DNA of 64,000 nucleotides. Source: Pelomonas sp039929605 (GTDB lineage: Bacteria; Pseudomonadota; Gammaproteobacteria; Burkholderiales; Burkholderiaceae_C). A program made the translations under genes and the position numbers. Positions 40,730 to 49,220 of this stretch are shown here, piece by piece. Within the stretch, counting starts at the first letter, position 1. Every line of letters starts with the position of its first letter. The notes beneath the pieces are model-generated. The model did no database searches and was not told where the DNA came from. It saw only the letters and a list, made by a program, of their open reading frames with translations. The stretch is taken from contig NZ_JBDSQX010000136.1 of the NCBI RefSeq assembly GCF_039929605.1, positions 66,515 through 130,514 of the forward strand, given 5' to 3'.

Positions 40730-40750
40730 TTAAATTAGTCGACCAATTAA
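40730..40750. promoter_or_regulatory. Second operator-like dyad
   Basis: TTAATTGGTCGACTAATTTAA on the minus strand: an imperfect 21-bp palindrome centred on GTCGAC, 37 bp after the LacI stop and AT-rich against a GC-rich background. It may pair with the operator at 40660. Confidence 0.5.
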
Positions 40751-40786
40751 GCTGACTAGGGGAAAAACCTAGCACCTCCCCACGTG

Positions 40787-41893
40787 TCAGGGGATGGTCA
40801 GCGGCTCGCTCCGAGGTCCTGGCAAGGTCCGCCTGTTGACGATCTCGACGGGCAGGACGATGTCGCGAGGGCCCTCGTAGGCCTCGCCACGGCGCTGGGC
40901 CTCGATCAGCTGCATCAGGGCCTCGACCGCACGACGCCCTATCTCAACCAGGGGCTGGCGCACGGTCGTCATGCCCAGTGCGCGGGCCATCAAGGTGTCA
41001 TCGAAGCCTGCAATGGAGATGTCCCGAGGAACGCTCAACCCGCAGCTCTCCAGCGCCTGGATGCAGCCGAAGGCGATGTCGTCGCTGCCACAACAGACGG
41101 CCTCTGGCAACGGCTGACCGCGGTGGCGTTGCAGCCATTCCCGCATGGCCTGCCTACCCCCTTCGACGGTGAACCATGTGCGGATCAGATGGTCGGACGC
41201 CACTTCCACCGCGGCTTCTGCATGGGCGCGCAGGAAGCCATCGACACGGAGATCCGCGCCCTTGACGTTCACCGGACCACCCATGCAGAGGATCCGGCGA
41301 TAGCCAAGCTCGAGCATGTGGCGTGCAATGGCATAGCCGCCTGCTTCATCGTCGGCCTCGACGTTCACCTGGGCCCGCAATAGCGGGCCAGCGTGGATCG
41401 TGACCATGGGCGTATGCCGCGGCAGCCAGGTCGTGCTGTCATCTTCCAGCTGACGCGCCAGCACGACGAGCCCGTCGACGCGGCCATCGCACAAGGCGTG
41501 GATGCGCTTGGGCGCTTCCTCCCAGCCGCCGAGTGGAAAGATGGATGTGATCTGGTGGGCCTGGGTCGCACTGCGCACGACGCCGTTGAAAATTTCCTGG
41601 AAATAGAGGTTGGGCTCCTCATCGGCAATGTTGGCGACGAAGCCGATGGCATTGGTGCGTTGAAACGTCAGCGCACGCGCGGTCGCGTTGGGCCGGTAGC
41701 TCAAGCGCGCCGCCGCCGCGAGGACCCGTTCACGCGTCTCGACCGACACGCGCGTCGAACCCTTCGCACCGCTGAGCGCGGAGGACGCCGCCGCATCAGA
41801 AACCCCTGCTTCTCGCGCGACGTCGGCGAGCGTGGGCAACTTGTGACGACGGCTCTTCGGTGGCTTGGAAGGCTGGGGTATCGGAGCGGACAC
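40787..41893 (-). CDS. LacI-family transcriptional regulator
   Basis: 368 residues: HTH TLADVAREAGVSDAAASSAL with hinge YRPNATARALTFQRTNAIGF, then a periplasmic-binding-protein-like sugar domain (NLYFQEIFNGVVRSA, CCGSDDIAFGCIQALESCGL, DISIAGFDD). It probably represses the downstream glycosidase genes through the operators at 40660-40750 and is released by a galactose-containing sugar; the inducer is inference. The start ATG at 41891-41893 gives a short basic leader before the HTH. Confidence 0.92.
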   Translation of the reverse strand: MSAPIPQPSKPPKSRRHKLPTLADVAREAGVSDAAASSALSGAKGSTRVSVETRERVLAAAARLSYRPNATARALTFQRTNAIGFVANIADEEPNLYFQEIFNGVVRSATQAHQITSIFPLGGWEEAPKRIHALCDGRVDGLVVLARQLEDDSTTWLPRHTPMVTIHAGPLLRAQVNVEADDEAGGYAIARHMLELGYRRILCMGGPVNVKGADLRVDGFLRAHAEAAVEVASDHLIRTWFTVEGGRQAMREWLQRHRGQPLPEAVCCGSDDIAFGCIQALESCGLSVPRDISIAGFDDTLMARALGMTTVRQPLVEIGRRAVEALMQLIEAQRRGEAYEGPRDIVLPVEIVNRRTLPGPRSEPLTIP

Positions 41894-42489
41894 TTCCGGG
41901 GGCTGGAGACGGGGCGAGGCACTCTAGCATCGCGTCTGGCTGGAACCGCGGGACCTGACGTCTTCGTGGCTGACGACCGGAACCTTTTCAGTGGACCTAT
42001 GAACTTGCCCTTGTGCGTCGATCAGCGAGCACTCGGCGAGCAGGTATGACGGGCGCTGGCCAGCCGCTACCTTCCGCTGGCTCGCACCGCAAACGCTCGG
42101 GCTGTTGGTCGGTCACCTTCGAGTGCGCCTGCTAGGCACTTCAAGTTCCACCAGTGCAGAGCATTTCCACAGTGACAGCAGGCGTGCTTCATGGGCGGCA
42201 GCCCACCCGATACCAGTCCCCGGTGAACGTCAGTTGCTGGCCGAGAGCCGCCCGATGACATTCACCGGCCGGCTTGCGAGTCCGCGACCGTTCGCTGTCA
42301 CTCGATCTGCTGAAACAAGGAAGGTTCTTCTCGGACGGCCCTTGGGCTACGGCCATCAACCAACTCATCGCTCATCGCGACCGGTCATCGTCAGACCGAA
42401 CATCAGCCGCAGTCTGGCCCATCGCAGCCACCCGCATGGCTCCATCGGGCGATGCCGGCACACCGCCATCGAGGCGCGACAGCCGGGCG
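41894..42489. other. Gene-free stretch between LacI and the hemerythrin-like remnant
   Basis: About 600 bp in which no frame has domain character or a convincing start with ribosome site. Base composition is lower in GC than the flanks. It is probably scar DNA from the rearrangement that removed the front of the next gene; no insertion-sequence ends were recognised. Confidence 0.5.
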
Positions 42490-42965
42490 GTGCACGCCAC
42501 ACGGCCGATGACCATGTCGGCCATCTCGACGCCATCGAGCAGCTCGGCCAGGAGCTGCGGGCCCTGCGCTCGGCTCCCGTCGCCGAGCAACCGCTGCGCA
42601 TGCAGCGCCTGTACCGCCACCTCGCGGCCTTCGTCGGCGAGAACCTCGTGCACATGCAGGTCGAGGAGAGCCAGAACAACGCGCTGCTGTGGGCGCTCTA
42701 CAGCGACGCCGAGCTGCTGGCCATCCACGAGCGTCTGGTCGCCAGCATCGACCCCGCCGAGATGGCCATCAGCCTGCAATGGATGGCTGCGGCGTTGAAC
42801 GATGCAGAGCTGGCAATGCTCTTCGGCGATCTGCAACGGCAAGCGCCGGCGGAGGTGTTCAACGCGCTGCTCGGGCTGGGCCACAGCCAGCTCAGCGCAC
42901 CGCGACAAGCACGACTGAACCGCGGCCTGGGGCTGGCGCCGGTGCAGGGGTTGGTGGAGGCCTGA
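42490..42965 (+). pseudogene. Hemerythrin-like domain protein without its N-terminus
   Basis: Coherent coding begins around DDHVGHLDAIEQLGQELRAL and continues LYRHLAAFVGENLVHMQVEE, ALYSDAELLAIHERLVASI, ending GLVEA. This is the second half of a hemerythrin/HHE-type protein (the H...E ligand helix FVGENLVHMQVEE is present). The first ~90 residues with the other metal ligands are absent, and the frame upstream is unlike protein. There is no ribosome site. It marks the right border of the sugar island. Confidence 0.65.
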
Positions 42966-42988
42966 GGAGCAGGCGGGCGGTCGCGCTC

Positions 42989-43891
42989 TCACAGCGCAGG
43001 CAGCCGGTAAACCGCCACCTTCAAACCCCGATCGAGGGCCACATCCTCGAATGCCGCCGGGTTCGCCACCCACTCGACAAACAGCAGCTTCGGTGCCTGT
43101 TCGGCCGTCACGACGCGCAGGAAATCCAGGCCCAGCTTGGGCGTGTTGAGGCACATCAGCGCGTGGCCGCCTGGCGCCAGCAGCGACGGCAGCCGCCGGG
43201 CCAGCCGCGCCCAGTCCTTGGTCGCGACGAAGCTGCCCTTCTGGAAGCTGGGCGGGTCGCAGATGACGAGGTCATACGGCCCGCCACGCGTCAGCTTGCC
43301 CCAGGAGTTGAAGATGTCGTGAGCCAGGAACTTGGCACCGGTTTTCACGCCGTTGAGTTCATGGTTGCGTCGGCCGATGGCCAGGGCCCCGTCGCTCATG
43401 TCGACGTTGACGACCTCGGCCGCGCCAGCCTGCAGCGCGACGACCGAAAAGGCACAGGTGTAGGCAAACAGGTTGAGCACCTTGTCGCCCGGCTGCACGT
43501 GCTCGCGCACCCAGCGCCGGCCTTCGGCCATGTCGAGGAAGAGGCCGTGGTTCTGGCCGCGCAGCAGGTGGACGAGGTAGCACGTGCCGGTCTCGGTGAC
43601 GACATGCGGCTCCGGCGCGGCGCCCGCCATCAGCCGCGTCTCGGTGCGGCCACCTTCCTGGCGGCATTGGTAGACCCATGGCGCCTCCGGCCATCGCGCG
43701 GTGATCGCCGCGCCGACGGCCGCGAGCGCATCGCCCTCCAGCGGCTCGAAGCTGGTGAGCAGCAATGCGGGCGGGTAGACGTCGAGCGTCAGGTGCTCGC
43801 AGCCGGGAAAGAGGCCGCCACGGCCGTGGAAGAGGCGTTGGGCGTCGGTGGGAAGGGCCATCGTGGCGATGGCGTCGAGCAGGGGTTGCAT
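42989..43891 (-). CDS. RlmI-like class I SAM-dependent methyltransferase
   Basis: 300 residues. SAM motif I VLNLFAYTCAFSVVALQAGA, the acidic end of strand 2 (VVNVDMSDGAL) and the catalytic-type motif LVICDPPSFQKG, as in RlmI/RlmL-type RNA cytosine or guanine methyltransferases. The N-terminal PUA domain of RlmI is missing, so it is closer to the shorter RlmI-like enzymes whose target is not known. Divergent from the glutaminase with 33 bp between the starts. Confidence 0.88.
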   Translation of the reverse strand: MQPLLDAIATMALPTDAQRLFHGRGGLFPGCEHLTLDVYPPALLLTSFEPLEGDALAAVGAAITARWPEAPWVYQCRQEGGRTETRLMAGAAPEPHVVTETGTCYLVHLLRGQNHGLFLDMAEGRRWVREHVQPGDKVLNLFAYTCAFSVVALQAGAAEVVNVDMSDGALAIGRRNHELNGVKTGAKFLAHDIFNSWGKLTRGGPYDLVICDPPSFQKGSFVATKDWARLARRLPSLLAPGGHALMCLNTPKLGLDFLRVVTAEQAPKLLFVEWVANPAAFEDVALDRGLKVAVYRLPAL

Positions 43892-43924
43892 CAGCGAGAT
43901 TGTCCCGGCGGGAGAATCCCGCTC

Positions 43925-44836
43925 ATGGACTTCCAGCTCATCCTCGAACAGATCAACGCCGAGTTGCGCCCACTCATGGGCCAGGGCGGCAAGGTGGCGA
44001 CCTACATCCCGGCGCTGGCGCGCGTGTCGCCGTACCAGTTCGGCATCGCGCTGCGCACCTGCAGGGGCGAGACGGCGGCGGCCGGCGACAGCGAGGTGCC
44101 GTTCTCCATCCAGAGCATGTCCAAGATGTTCTCGCTGACGCTGGCCATCCGCTCGCTGGGCGAAGCGCTGTGGGACCGCATCGGCCGCGAGCCCTCCGGC
44201 AGCCCGTTCAATTCGCTGGTGCAGCTAGAGACGGAGCGCGGCATCCCGCGCAACCCCTTCATCAATGCCGGTGCGATTGCCGTGGCGGACCGGCTGGTGT
44301 CGCTGGGCGACGCCAAGACCGAGCTGCTGGCGCTGCTCGGCCGGCTGTGCGGCGAGCCCGTGCGCATCGACACGGAAGTGGCGCAGTCCGAAGCCGACAC
44401 CGGCTTTCGCAACGCCGCGCTGGCCAATTTCATGAAGGCCTTAGGCACGCTGGACAACGACGTGGCGACGGTGCTGGACGTCTACTTCAACCAGTGCGCC
44501 ATTGCGATGAGCTGCGAGCAGGTGGCCTGCGCGGCCGGCTATCTGTGCCGCGACGGCAGCCATCCGCTGGCTGGCACCACCGTCCTCAGCGAGGCGCAAG
44601 TGCGGCGCGTCAATGCGCTGATGCTGACCTGCGGCACCTACGACGCGGCCGGCGAGTTCGCCTTCCGCATCGGCCTGCCCTGCAAGAGCGGCGTGGGCGG
44701 TGGCATCGTCGCCGTGGTGCCGGACCGCCTCACGCTGTGCGTCTGGTCGCCCGCGCTGGACGACACGGGCAACTCGTTCCTCGGGCGCCAGGCGCTTGAG
44801 CTGTTCGTCGCGAAGACCGGGCTGTCGGTGTTTTAA
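43925..44836 (+). CDS. glsA: Glutaminase
   Basis: 303 residues of the serine-dependent beta-lactamase-like glutaminase family, hydrolysing glutamine to glutamate and ammonia in the cytosol. The catalytic SxxK is in FSIQSMSKMFSLTLAI; other family marks are GKVATYIPALA, NPFINAGAIAV, and CGTYDAAGEFAFRIGLPCKS followed by GVGGGIVAVVP. GGGAGAA precedes ATG 43925. The long upstream frame is antisense to the methyltransferase and was discarded. The stop overlaps the convergent thioredoxin-like gene by 4 bp. Confidence 0.94.
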   Translation: MDFQLILEQINAELRPLMGQGGKVATYIPALARVSPYQFGIALRTCRGETAAAGDSEVPFSIQSMSKMFSLTLAIRSLGEALWDRIGREPSGSPFNSLVQLETERGIPRNPFINAGAIAVADRLVSLGDAKTELLALLGRLCGEPVRIDTEVAQSEADTGFRNAALANFMKALGTLDNDVATVLDVYFNQCAIAMSCEQVACAAGYLCRDGSHPLAGTTVLSEAQVRRVNALMLTCGTYDAAGEFAFRIGLPCKSGVGGGIVAVVPDRLTLCVWSPALDDTGNSFLGRQALELFVAKTGLSVF

Positions 44837-45435
44837 GAGGCGTACTTGACGCTGCAGCCATACGGCCGCGTCGACGCCTTCTCGACTTTGCGGCCCGCAG
44901 CCACGGCGGCGAGCGCCTCGGTCACGTAGGGCTCGGCCTTGGCGATGTCGGCCTTGTCGGCGGTGGCAATGCTGTCGATGCCGCCTTTGTAGGCCAGCGT
45001 GCCGTCGGGCTTGATGACGTACATGTGCGGCGTGGTCTGGGCGCCGTAGAGCTTGCCGAGCTCGCCCTTGGGGTCCAGCAGCGTGGCCATGGGCGCGGCG
45101 CCGCGTTCGCTGTTGAGCTTCCTGGCCGTGGCGCCGTCGACATGGCCTTGCTGGCCCGGCGCGGACGACACCACCTGCAGCCAGACCACGCCCTGCGCAG
45201 CTGCGTCCTTCTGCTGGCTCTGCATGTTGCCGCTGCTGTAGTGCTTCTTCACGTAGGGGCAGTCGTGGTTGGTCCACTCCAGCACCACGGTCTTGCCCTT
45301 CAGGTCGGCCAGCGACAGCGGTTTGCCCTCGGCTGTGGTGGCGCTGAAGGTCGGCGCGGGCGCCTCGACGGTGGCGGCGGCCTGCGCGAGCGCCGGTGCC
45401 AGCAACAGGGCGAGCAAGGTGCGGCGAATCATCAT
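44833..45435 (-). CDS. Exported thioredoxin-fold (AhpC/TSA-type) protein
   Basis: 200 residues with a signal peptide (TLLALLLAPALAQAAATV). The peroxiredoxin/redoxin fold is clear (APTFSATTAEGKPLSLADLK, VVLEWTNHDCPYVKKHY, TTPHMYVIKPDGTLAYKGGI). A single Cys in NHDCPYVKK replaces the CxxC of thioredoxin, as in the peroxiredoxin-like group. Its start overlaps the dsbD stop (ATGA), so it probably receives electrons from DsbD in the periplasm. Confidence 0.88.
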   Translation of the reverse strand: MMIRRTLLALLLAPALAQAAATVEAPAPTFSATTAEGKPLSLADLKGKTVVLEWTNHDCPYVKKHYSSGNMQSQQKDAAAQGVVWLQVVSSAPGQQGHVDGATARKLNSERGAAPMATLLDPKGELGKLYGAQTTPHMYVIKPDGTLAYKGGIDSIATADKADIAKAEPYVTEALAAVAAGRKVEKASTRPYGCSVKYAS

Positions 45436-47549
45436 GACGAGCTCCTGGGGGAAGCGCTTGGGGTGGATACCGCCTCGATGACGACGCCGGGCGTGAGGAT
45501 CTGCGGCAGCACCTGCGCCTCGGCGGCGCCCGGCGCGTAGTAGAGGTAGAGCGGCACGCCGGAGCGGCCATGGGCCTTGAGCACGGCGGTGATGCGCGGG
45601 TCTTCACGCGTCCAGTCGCCCTTCAGGTAGACGACGCCGGCCTTGGCGAAGGCGTCTTTCACCTCGGGGCGCGACAGCGCCACGCGCTCGTTGACGAGGC
45701 AGGAGATGCACCAGGCAGCCGTCAGGTTGACGAACACCGGCTTGTTCTGCGCGCGCAGCTCGGCCAGGCGCTCGGCGCTGTAGGTCTCGGTGGCCGACTC
45801 GGCGCGCACGTCGGCCGCGATGGGCTTGATCCACACCGACATGCCCAGCGCCAGCGCAATGCTGATGACCGCCGCGCCGGTGCCGACGAGGCTGGCACCG
45901 CTGCTGTGCCGACACCACAGGCCAAAGGCGATCAGCACCAGGCCCATCAGCGCCAGGGCGACGCCGTCCGGCCCGGTCTGCTGGGCCAACACCCACAGCA
46001 GCCAGACGACGGCCGCGTACATCGGGAAGGCGAGGAACTGCTTGAACCTGTCCATCCACGCGCCCGGCCTGGGCAGCCAACGCTGCGCGGCCGGCCAGAA
46101 GGCGAGGATCAGGAAGGGCAGCGCCAGCCCCAGGCCCAGCGCCAGGAACACAGCCAGCAGCACCGCCGCCGGCTGGCCCAGCGCGAACGCCAGCGCCGCA
46201 CCCATGAAAGGCGCCGTGCACGGCGTGGCCACCACGGCCGCCAGCACGCCGGTGAAGAAGCTGCCCGCCAGGCCCTGCCGCGCCGCCAGCCCCGAGCCGA
46301 CACCGGTGAAGCTGCCGCCGATCTCGAACAGGCCCGACAGGCTCAAGCCCACCAGGAAGAGCAGATAGGTCACCACCAGCACGAACACCGGCGAATGGAA
46401 CTGGAAGCCCCAGCCCACCTGCTGGCCGCCTGCACGCAGCGCGATCAGCACGGCGGCCAGCAGCACGAAGCTGGCGAGCACGCCGGCCGTGTAGGCCAGG
46501 CCTTCCGCCTTGTGGTTGCCCTCGCGCACCAGGGCCAGCGCCTTGATGGACAGCACCGGGAAGACGCAGGGCATCAGGTTGAGGATCAGCCCGCCCACCA
46601 GCGCCAGCGCCAGCGCGGGCAGCAGGCCGAGGTCGCTCTCCGGCGCCGGCGTGGGCAAGGGCGTGGCGGCGGGCGCCTCCAGGCCGGCCGGGCCCGGGCC
46701 CTTGCCGGCGCCCTCGGGCATGGGGGCGGAAACGGTCCAGGCTTGCTCGCCGGTCGACGTCGTCAGCACGATGACACCGGACAGCGGCTTGCCAGCGGCC
46801 ATGGGCTCGTCGCCGGCGGGGAGGTCCAGCGCCCAGCCGCTGCCCTCGGCTTTCAAGACCTGCGGTGCGCTGTGGGCCACGGCACCCCAGGTGTCGGCAA
46901 AGAAATAGGCCTTGCTTACTTTTTCACTCGGGCCGGCCGTCTGCCCGCTCAACTGCACGCCTTGCGGCGCTGCCTTGAGCTGCACGGCGAACGGCGCCGG
47001 CTTGGGGATGGCACGCTGCCACTCGCCGATCTGGGCCGTGTCGGCGCTGGCCTTGGCGTCGGCGGCAGACGCCACGACGGGCAGGTCCAGGCCCAGCGTG
47101 ACCTGCTCGGGGATGCACACGTCCTTGCACACCAACCACTTCACCTCCGCCGTCGGCTGAAAGCGGCCGCCGGGTTTGGCGTCGGCCGGCACGGTCAACT
47201 CCACGAGCAAGGCCGGGCGGCCTTCGTAGCCGTAGTTGACGATGGGGCCGATGATCTGCAGCGACGGCGTCGGCCACTGGATGGGGCCGGCCTCTGCACC
47301 CGCCCAGCTGATGGTGGTGGCCTGGCCCGAGTCCCCCGGGTTCTGCCAGTAGGTGTGCCAGTGCGGCTTGATGTCCTGCTCCAGCGCGACCGTGAAGCGC
47401 TGGCCCGGCGCGACCGTGGCCTGGCTGGCCACGAGGCGGGCCTGCACGTGCTCGGTGCCGGCCTGGTTCGACGGTGCAGGTGGCTCGGCTTGAGCCAGCA
47501 GCGGAGCGGCCAGCAGGGTCAGGAAAATGAGGCGCAGGAACGAAGGCAT
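45432..47549 (-). CDS. dsbD: DsbD-family thiol:disulfide interchange protein
   Basis: 705 residues: signal peptide (LRLIFLTLLAAPLLAQAEP), N-terminal periplasmic domain of the ScsB/DsbD-alpha type containing LVCKDVCIPEQ, eight membrane helices with the paired cysteines in LMPCVFPVLSIKAL and VATPCTAPFMGAA, and a C-terminal thioredoxin domain with CxxC in TAAWCISCLVNE. It passes electrons from cytosolic thioredoxin to periplasmic partners. Second gene from the end of a four-gene minus-strand run (membrane protein, DTW, dsbD, redoxin). Confidence 0.93.
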   Translation of the reverse strand: MPSFLRLIFLTLLAAPLLAQAEPPAPSNQAGTEHVQARLVASQATVAPGQRFTVALEQDIKPHWHTYWQNPGDSGQATTISWAGAEAGPIQWPTPSLQIIGPIVNYGYEGRPALLVELTVPADAKPGGRFQPTAEVKWLVCKDVCIPEQVTLGLDLPVVASAADAKASADTAQIGEWQRAIPKPAPFAVQLKAAPQGVQLSGQTAGPSEKVSKAYFFADTWGAVAHSAPQVLKAEGSGWALDLPAGDEPMAAGKPLSGVIVLTTSTGEQAWTVSAPMPEGAGKGPGPAGLEAPAATPLPTPAPESDLGLLPALALALVGGLILNLMPCVFPVLSIKALALVREGNHKAEGLAYTAGVLASFVLLAAVLIALRAGGQQVGWGFQFHSPVFVLVVTYLLFLVGLSLSGLFEIGGSFTGVGSGLAARQGLAGSFFTGVLAAVVATPCTAPFMGAALAFALGQPAAVLLAVFLALGLGLALPFLILAFWPAAQRWLPRPGAWMDRFKQFLAFPMYAAVVWLLWVLAQQTGPDGVALALMGLVLIAFGLWCRHSSGASLVGTGAAVISIALALGMSVWIKPIAADVRAESATETYSAERLAELRAQNKPVFVNLTAAWCISCLVNERVALSRPEVKDAFAKAGVVYLKGDWTREDPRITAVLKAHGRSGVPLYLYYAPGAAEAQVLPQILTPGVVIEAVSTPSASPRSSS

Positions 47550-47557
47550 CCCAAATC

Positions 47558-48121
47558 CTAGGCGAAACCGGCTTCCCTTCGTCGTGACAGGCCCGCATGA
47601 ACCAATGCATCGAACGCGGCCCACAGCGGCGCAAAGCGTTCCGGGTCACCTTCCAGCAGCGCCAGCGCGTGCAGGCCGGCCTCCAGCGTCGACAGTTGCC
47701 CCGGCCGGTGGGCGCGGCGGATGGCGTAGCGGCCGGGCTGTTCGGGCAGGCTCACGCGCGGCAGCGCGGCCAGCCAGGGGTTGGCGGCCAGCAGGCGGCG
47801 GCTCTGGCGCCAACTGCCGTCGAGCAGGATGAGCTGGTTGATCTCGCTGGGCACGGCGGTGGCGGTGGTGGCGCATTCGCCCGGGTAGAGCAGCGCCGTG
47901 CCGGGGCCGGCCAGGCTGGCGTCAAACACCTCGCCGCGCAGCAGCCGCGCGCGTTGCAGGCCCAGCGTCAGCAGGGCGGTGGTGTTCTTGGCATGGCCCG
48001 CCTCGGCGGGGTGCTGCAGGATCAACAGCTCGGTGCGGTGGGCCAGCGGTGGCGCCGGGAGCGTGGCGCAAAGGCAGGTGGCGAGCGGGCGCTCGCAGCG
48101 CGGGCAGCGCAGTCGCGTCAA
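47558..48121 (-). CDS. DTW-domain protein (tRNA acp3U-type aminocarboxypropyltransferase)
   Basis: 187 residues. Zinc-type cysteines at the N-terminus (RCPRCERPLATCLCATLP) and the DTW core (LLYPGECATT, LILLDGSWRQSRRLLAANP). DTW proteins add a 3-amino-3-carboxypropyl group to uridine in tRNA (TapT) or rRNA. The name-giving D-x-W is DGSW here. The gene overlaps the upstream membrane-protein gene by 4 bp and is 8 bp from dsbD. Confidence 0.85.
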   Translation of the reverse strand: MTRLRCPRCERPLATCLCATLPAPPLAHRTELLILQHPAEAGHAKNTTALLTLGLQRARLLRGEVFDASLAGPGTALLYPGECATTATAVPSEINQLILLDGSWRQSRRLLAANPWLAALPRVSLPEQPGRYAIRRAHRPGQLSTLEAGLHALALLEGDPERFAPLWAAFDALVHAGLSRRREAGFA

Positions 48122-48690
48122 TGCGGTGAGACGGTATGCGGGCCGATGGTTGACACGGTGCTGTCAGGGCCTGCGTCGTCCGCCGTCCGGTCGCCCTTGG
48201 GGCGGCGGCGCGAGCGCGTGGTGGGCAGGCCGAGCTGCTTGCGTGTGGCCAGCGCACCGGCCACCCAGACGCCGCCGATGACGCCAAAGATATTCAACGC
48301 GCCGAACAGCGGCGCCGCGCTGGACGACAGCAGCATGGTCTGCAGCGGCGCCGAGTAGGAACGCGGCTTCAGCGCAAAGGTGAAGGCCCCAAAGATCAGC
48401 CAGCCCGCCCAGGCCATGCCCACGCCGGACATCATCCAGGCGACATAGGGCCGGTGGCGGCGGCGCGACGGACGCAGCGTCAGGTAGGCCCAGACCGCCG
48501 CGACGAGGAAGAGCAGCGCGGCGACGGCGACGGCCTCGCTCACCATGACCTGCATGCTGTTGCGCCCGCCGAACTGCGTGTAGAACTGGCGCGGCAGGCC
48601 GATGGCCGCGTATTTCATCGCCGCGCCGGCGCAGAAGCAGTACAGCAGGACGCCGGAGACAAAGGCGATGGAACGTCGGGCAGCTTTCAT
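48118..48690 (-). CDS. Uncharacterised four-helix membrane protein
   Basis: 190 residues with about four membrane segments (SIAFVSGVLLYCFCAGAAMK, VAVAALLFLVAAVWAYLTL, MMSGVGMAWAGWLIFGAFTF, LFGALNIFGVIGGVWVAGAL) and a charged cytosolic tail. No family was recognised. It overlaps the DTW gene (ATGA), so it is the first gene of the dsbD operon. The start ATG 48690 is chosen because the longer frame upstream is low-complexity. Confidence 0.7.
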   Translation of the reverse strand: MKAARRSIAFVSGVLLYCFCAGAAMKYAAIGLPRQFYTQFGGRNSMQVMVSEAVAVAALLFLVAAVWAYLTLRPSRRRHRPYVAWMMSGVGMAWAGWLIFGAFTFALKPRSYSAPLQTMLLSSSAAPLFGALNIFGVIGGVWVAGALATRKQLGLPTTRSRRRPKGDRTADDAGPDSTVSTIGPHTVSPH

Positions 48691-48802
48691 GGAGGGACAT
48701 TCTCGGTGCCGACACACCGGCAGCCGTAACAAGGGGCCTGACGCGACGTCCTGCGACCGGACGAAGTTCACGGCCACCCCAAACCCGGCCTGGCCGCCGG
48801 AG

Positions 48803-48840
48803 CAAAACAAAACCCGCCGTCCGTCAGCCGGAGGGCGGGT
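48803..48840 (-). terminator. Rho-independent terminator of the 60-residue gene
   Basis: Minus strand: CCCGCC (complement of 48834-48839) pairs with GGCGGG (complement of 48813-48818) and is followed by TTTTGTTTTG. It lies 42 bp after the small gene's stop. Confidence 0.75.
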
Positions 48841-48881
48841 TGTGGCAATGCAGGCCAGCCGGCCTGTGCCGGGCGTGCGGT

Positions 48882-49064
48882 TCAGCGCTTGCGGTCGATG
48901 CGCAGCGCGCGGTTCAGGCCACGCCGTTCGCCGCTGTAGAAACCGGTGTCGAAGGGCTCGTGCTTGCGGCCCTTCTCGACCGACTCCTCGGTGCCCCATG
49001 CCGGGTTCATCTCCGGGATGGGAAGGCGGCGTTGCGGATGTTCTTGGCGGGTCTGGATCTTCAT
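48882..49064 (-). CDS. Small conserved-looking basic protein, 60 residues
   Basis: MKIQTRQEHPQRRLPIPEMN, then WGTEESVEKGRKHEPFDTGF and a basic end RALRIDRKR. It has a clean ATG, its own terminator and no signal or membrane segment. No domain was recognised. The terminator directly behind it supports that it is expressed. Confidence 0.55.
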   Translation of the reverse strand: MKIQTRQEHPQRRLPIPEMNPAWGTEESVEKGRKHEPFDTGFYSGERRGLNRALRIDRKR

Positions 49065-49220
49065 GGTGTCTGTCTGGCCTGTTGCCGGGCCGTCTCGCGG
49101 TAGAAGCTGCGCGATTGAGAGGCACAACGCCAGCGCTTCAGGCGTGGTTGACAGGGCGCTAACACTTCTTTGCACTCTCGTTGTACCCACAATGTCTGCT
49201 TCGAATTCCGGAGCCGCCCC

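Noticed and set aside
42689..43924. Upstream extension of the glutaminase frame
   Set aside because: Antisense to the methyltransferase; ATG 43925 has a ribosome site and the normal N-terminus.
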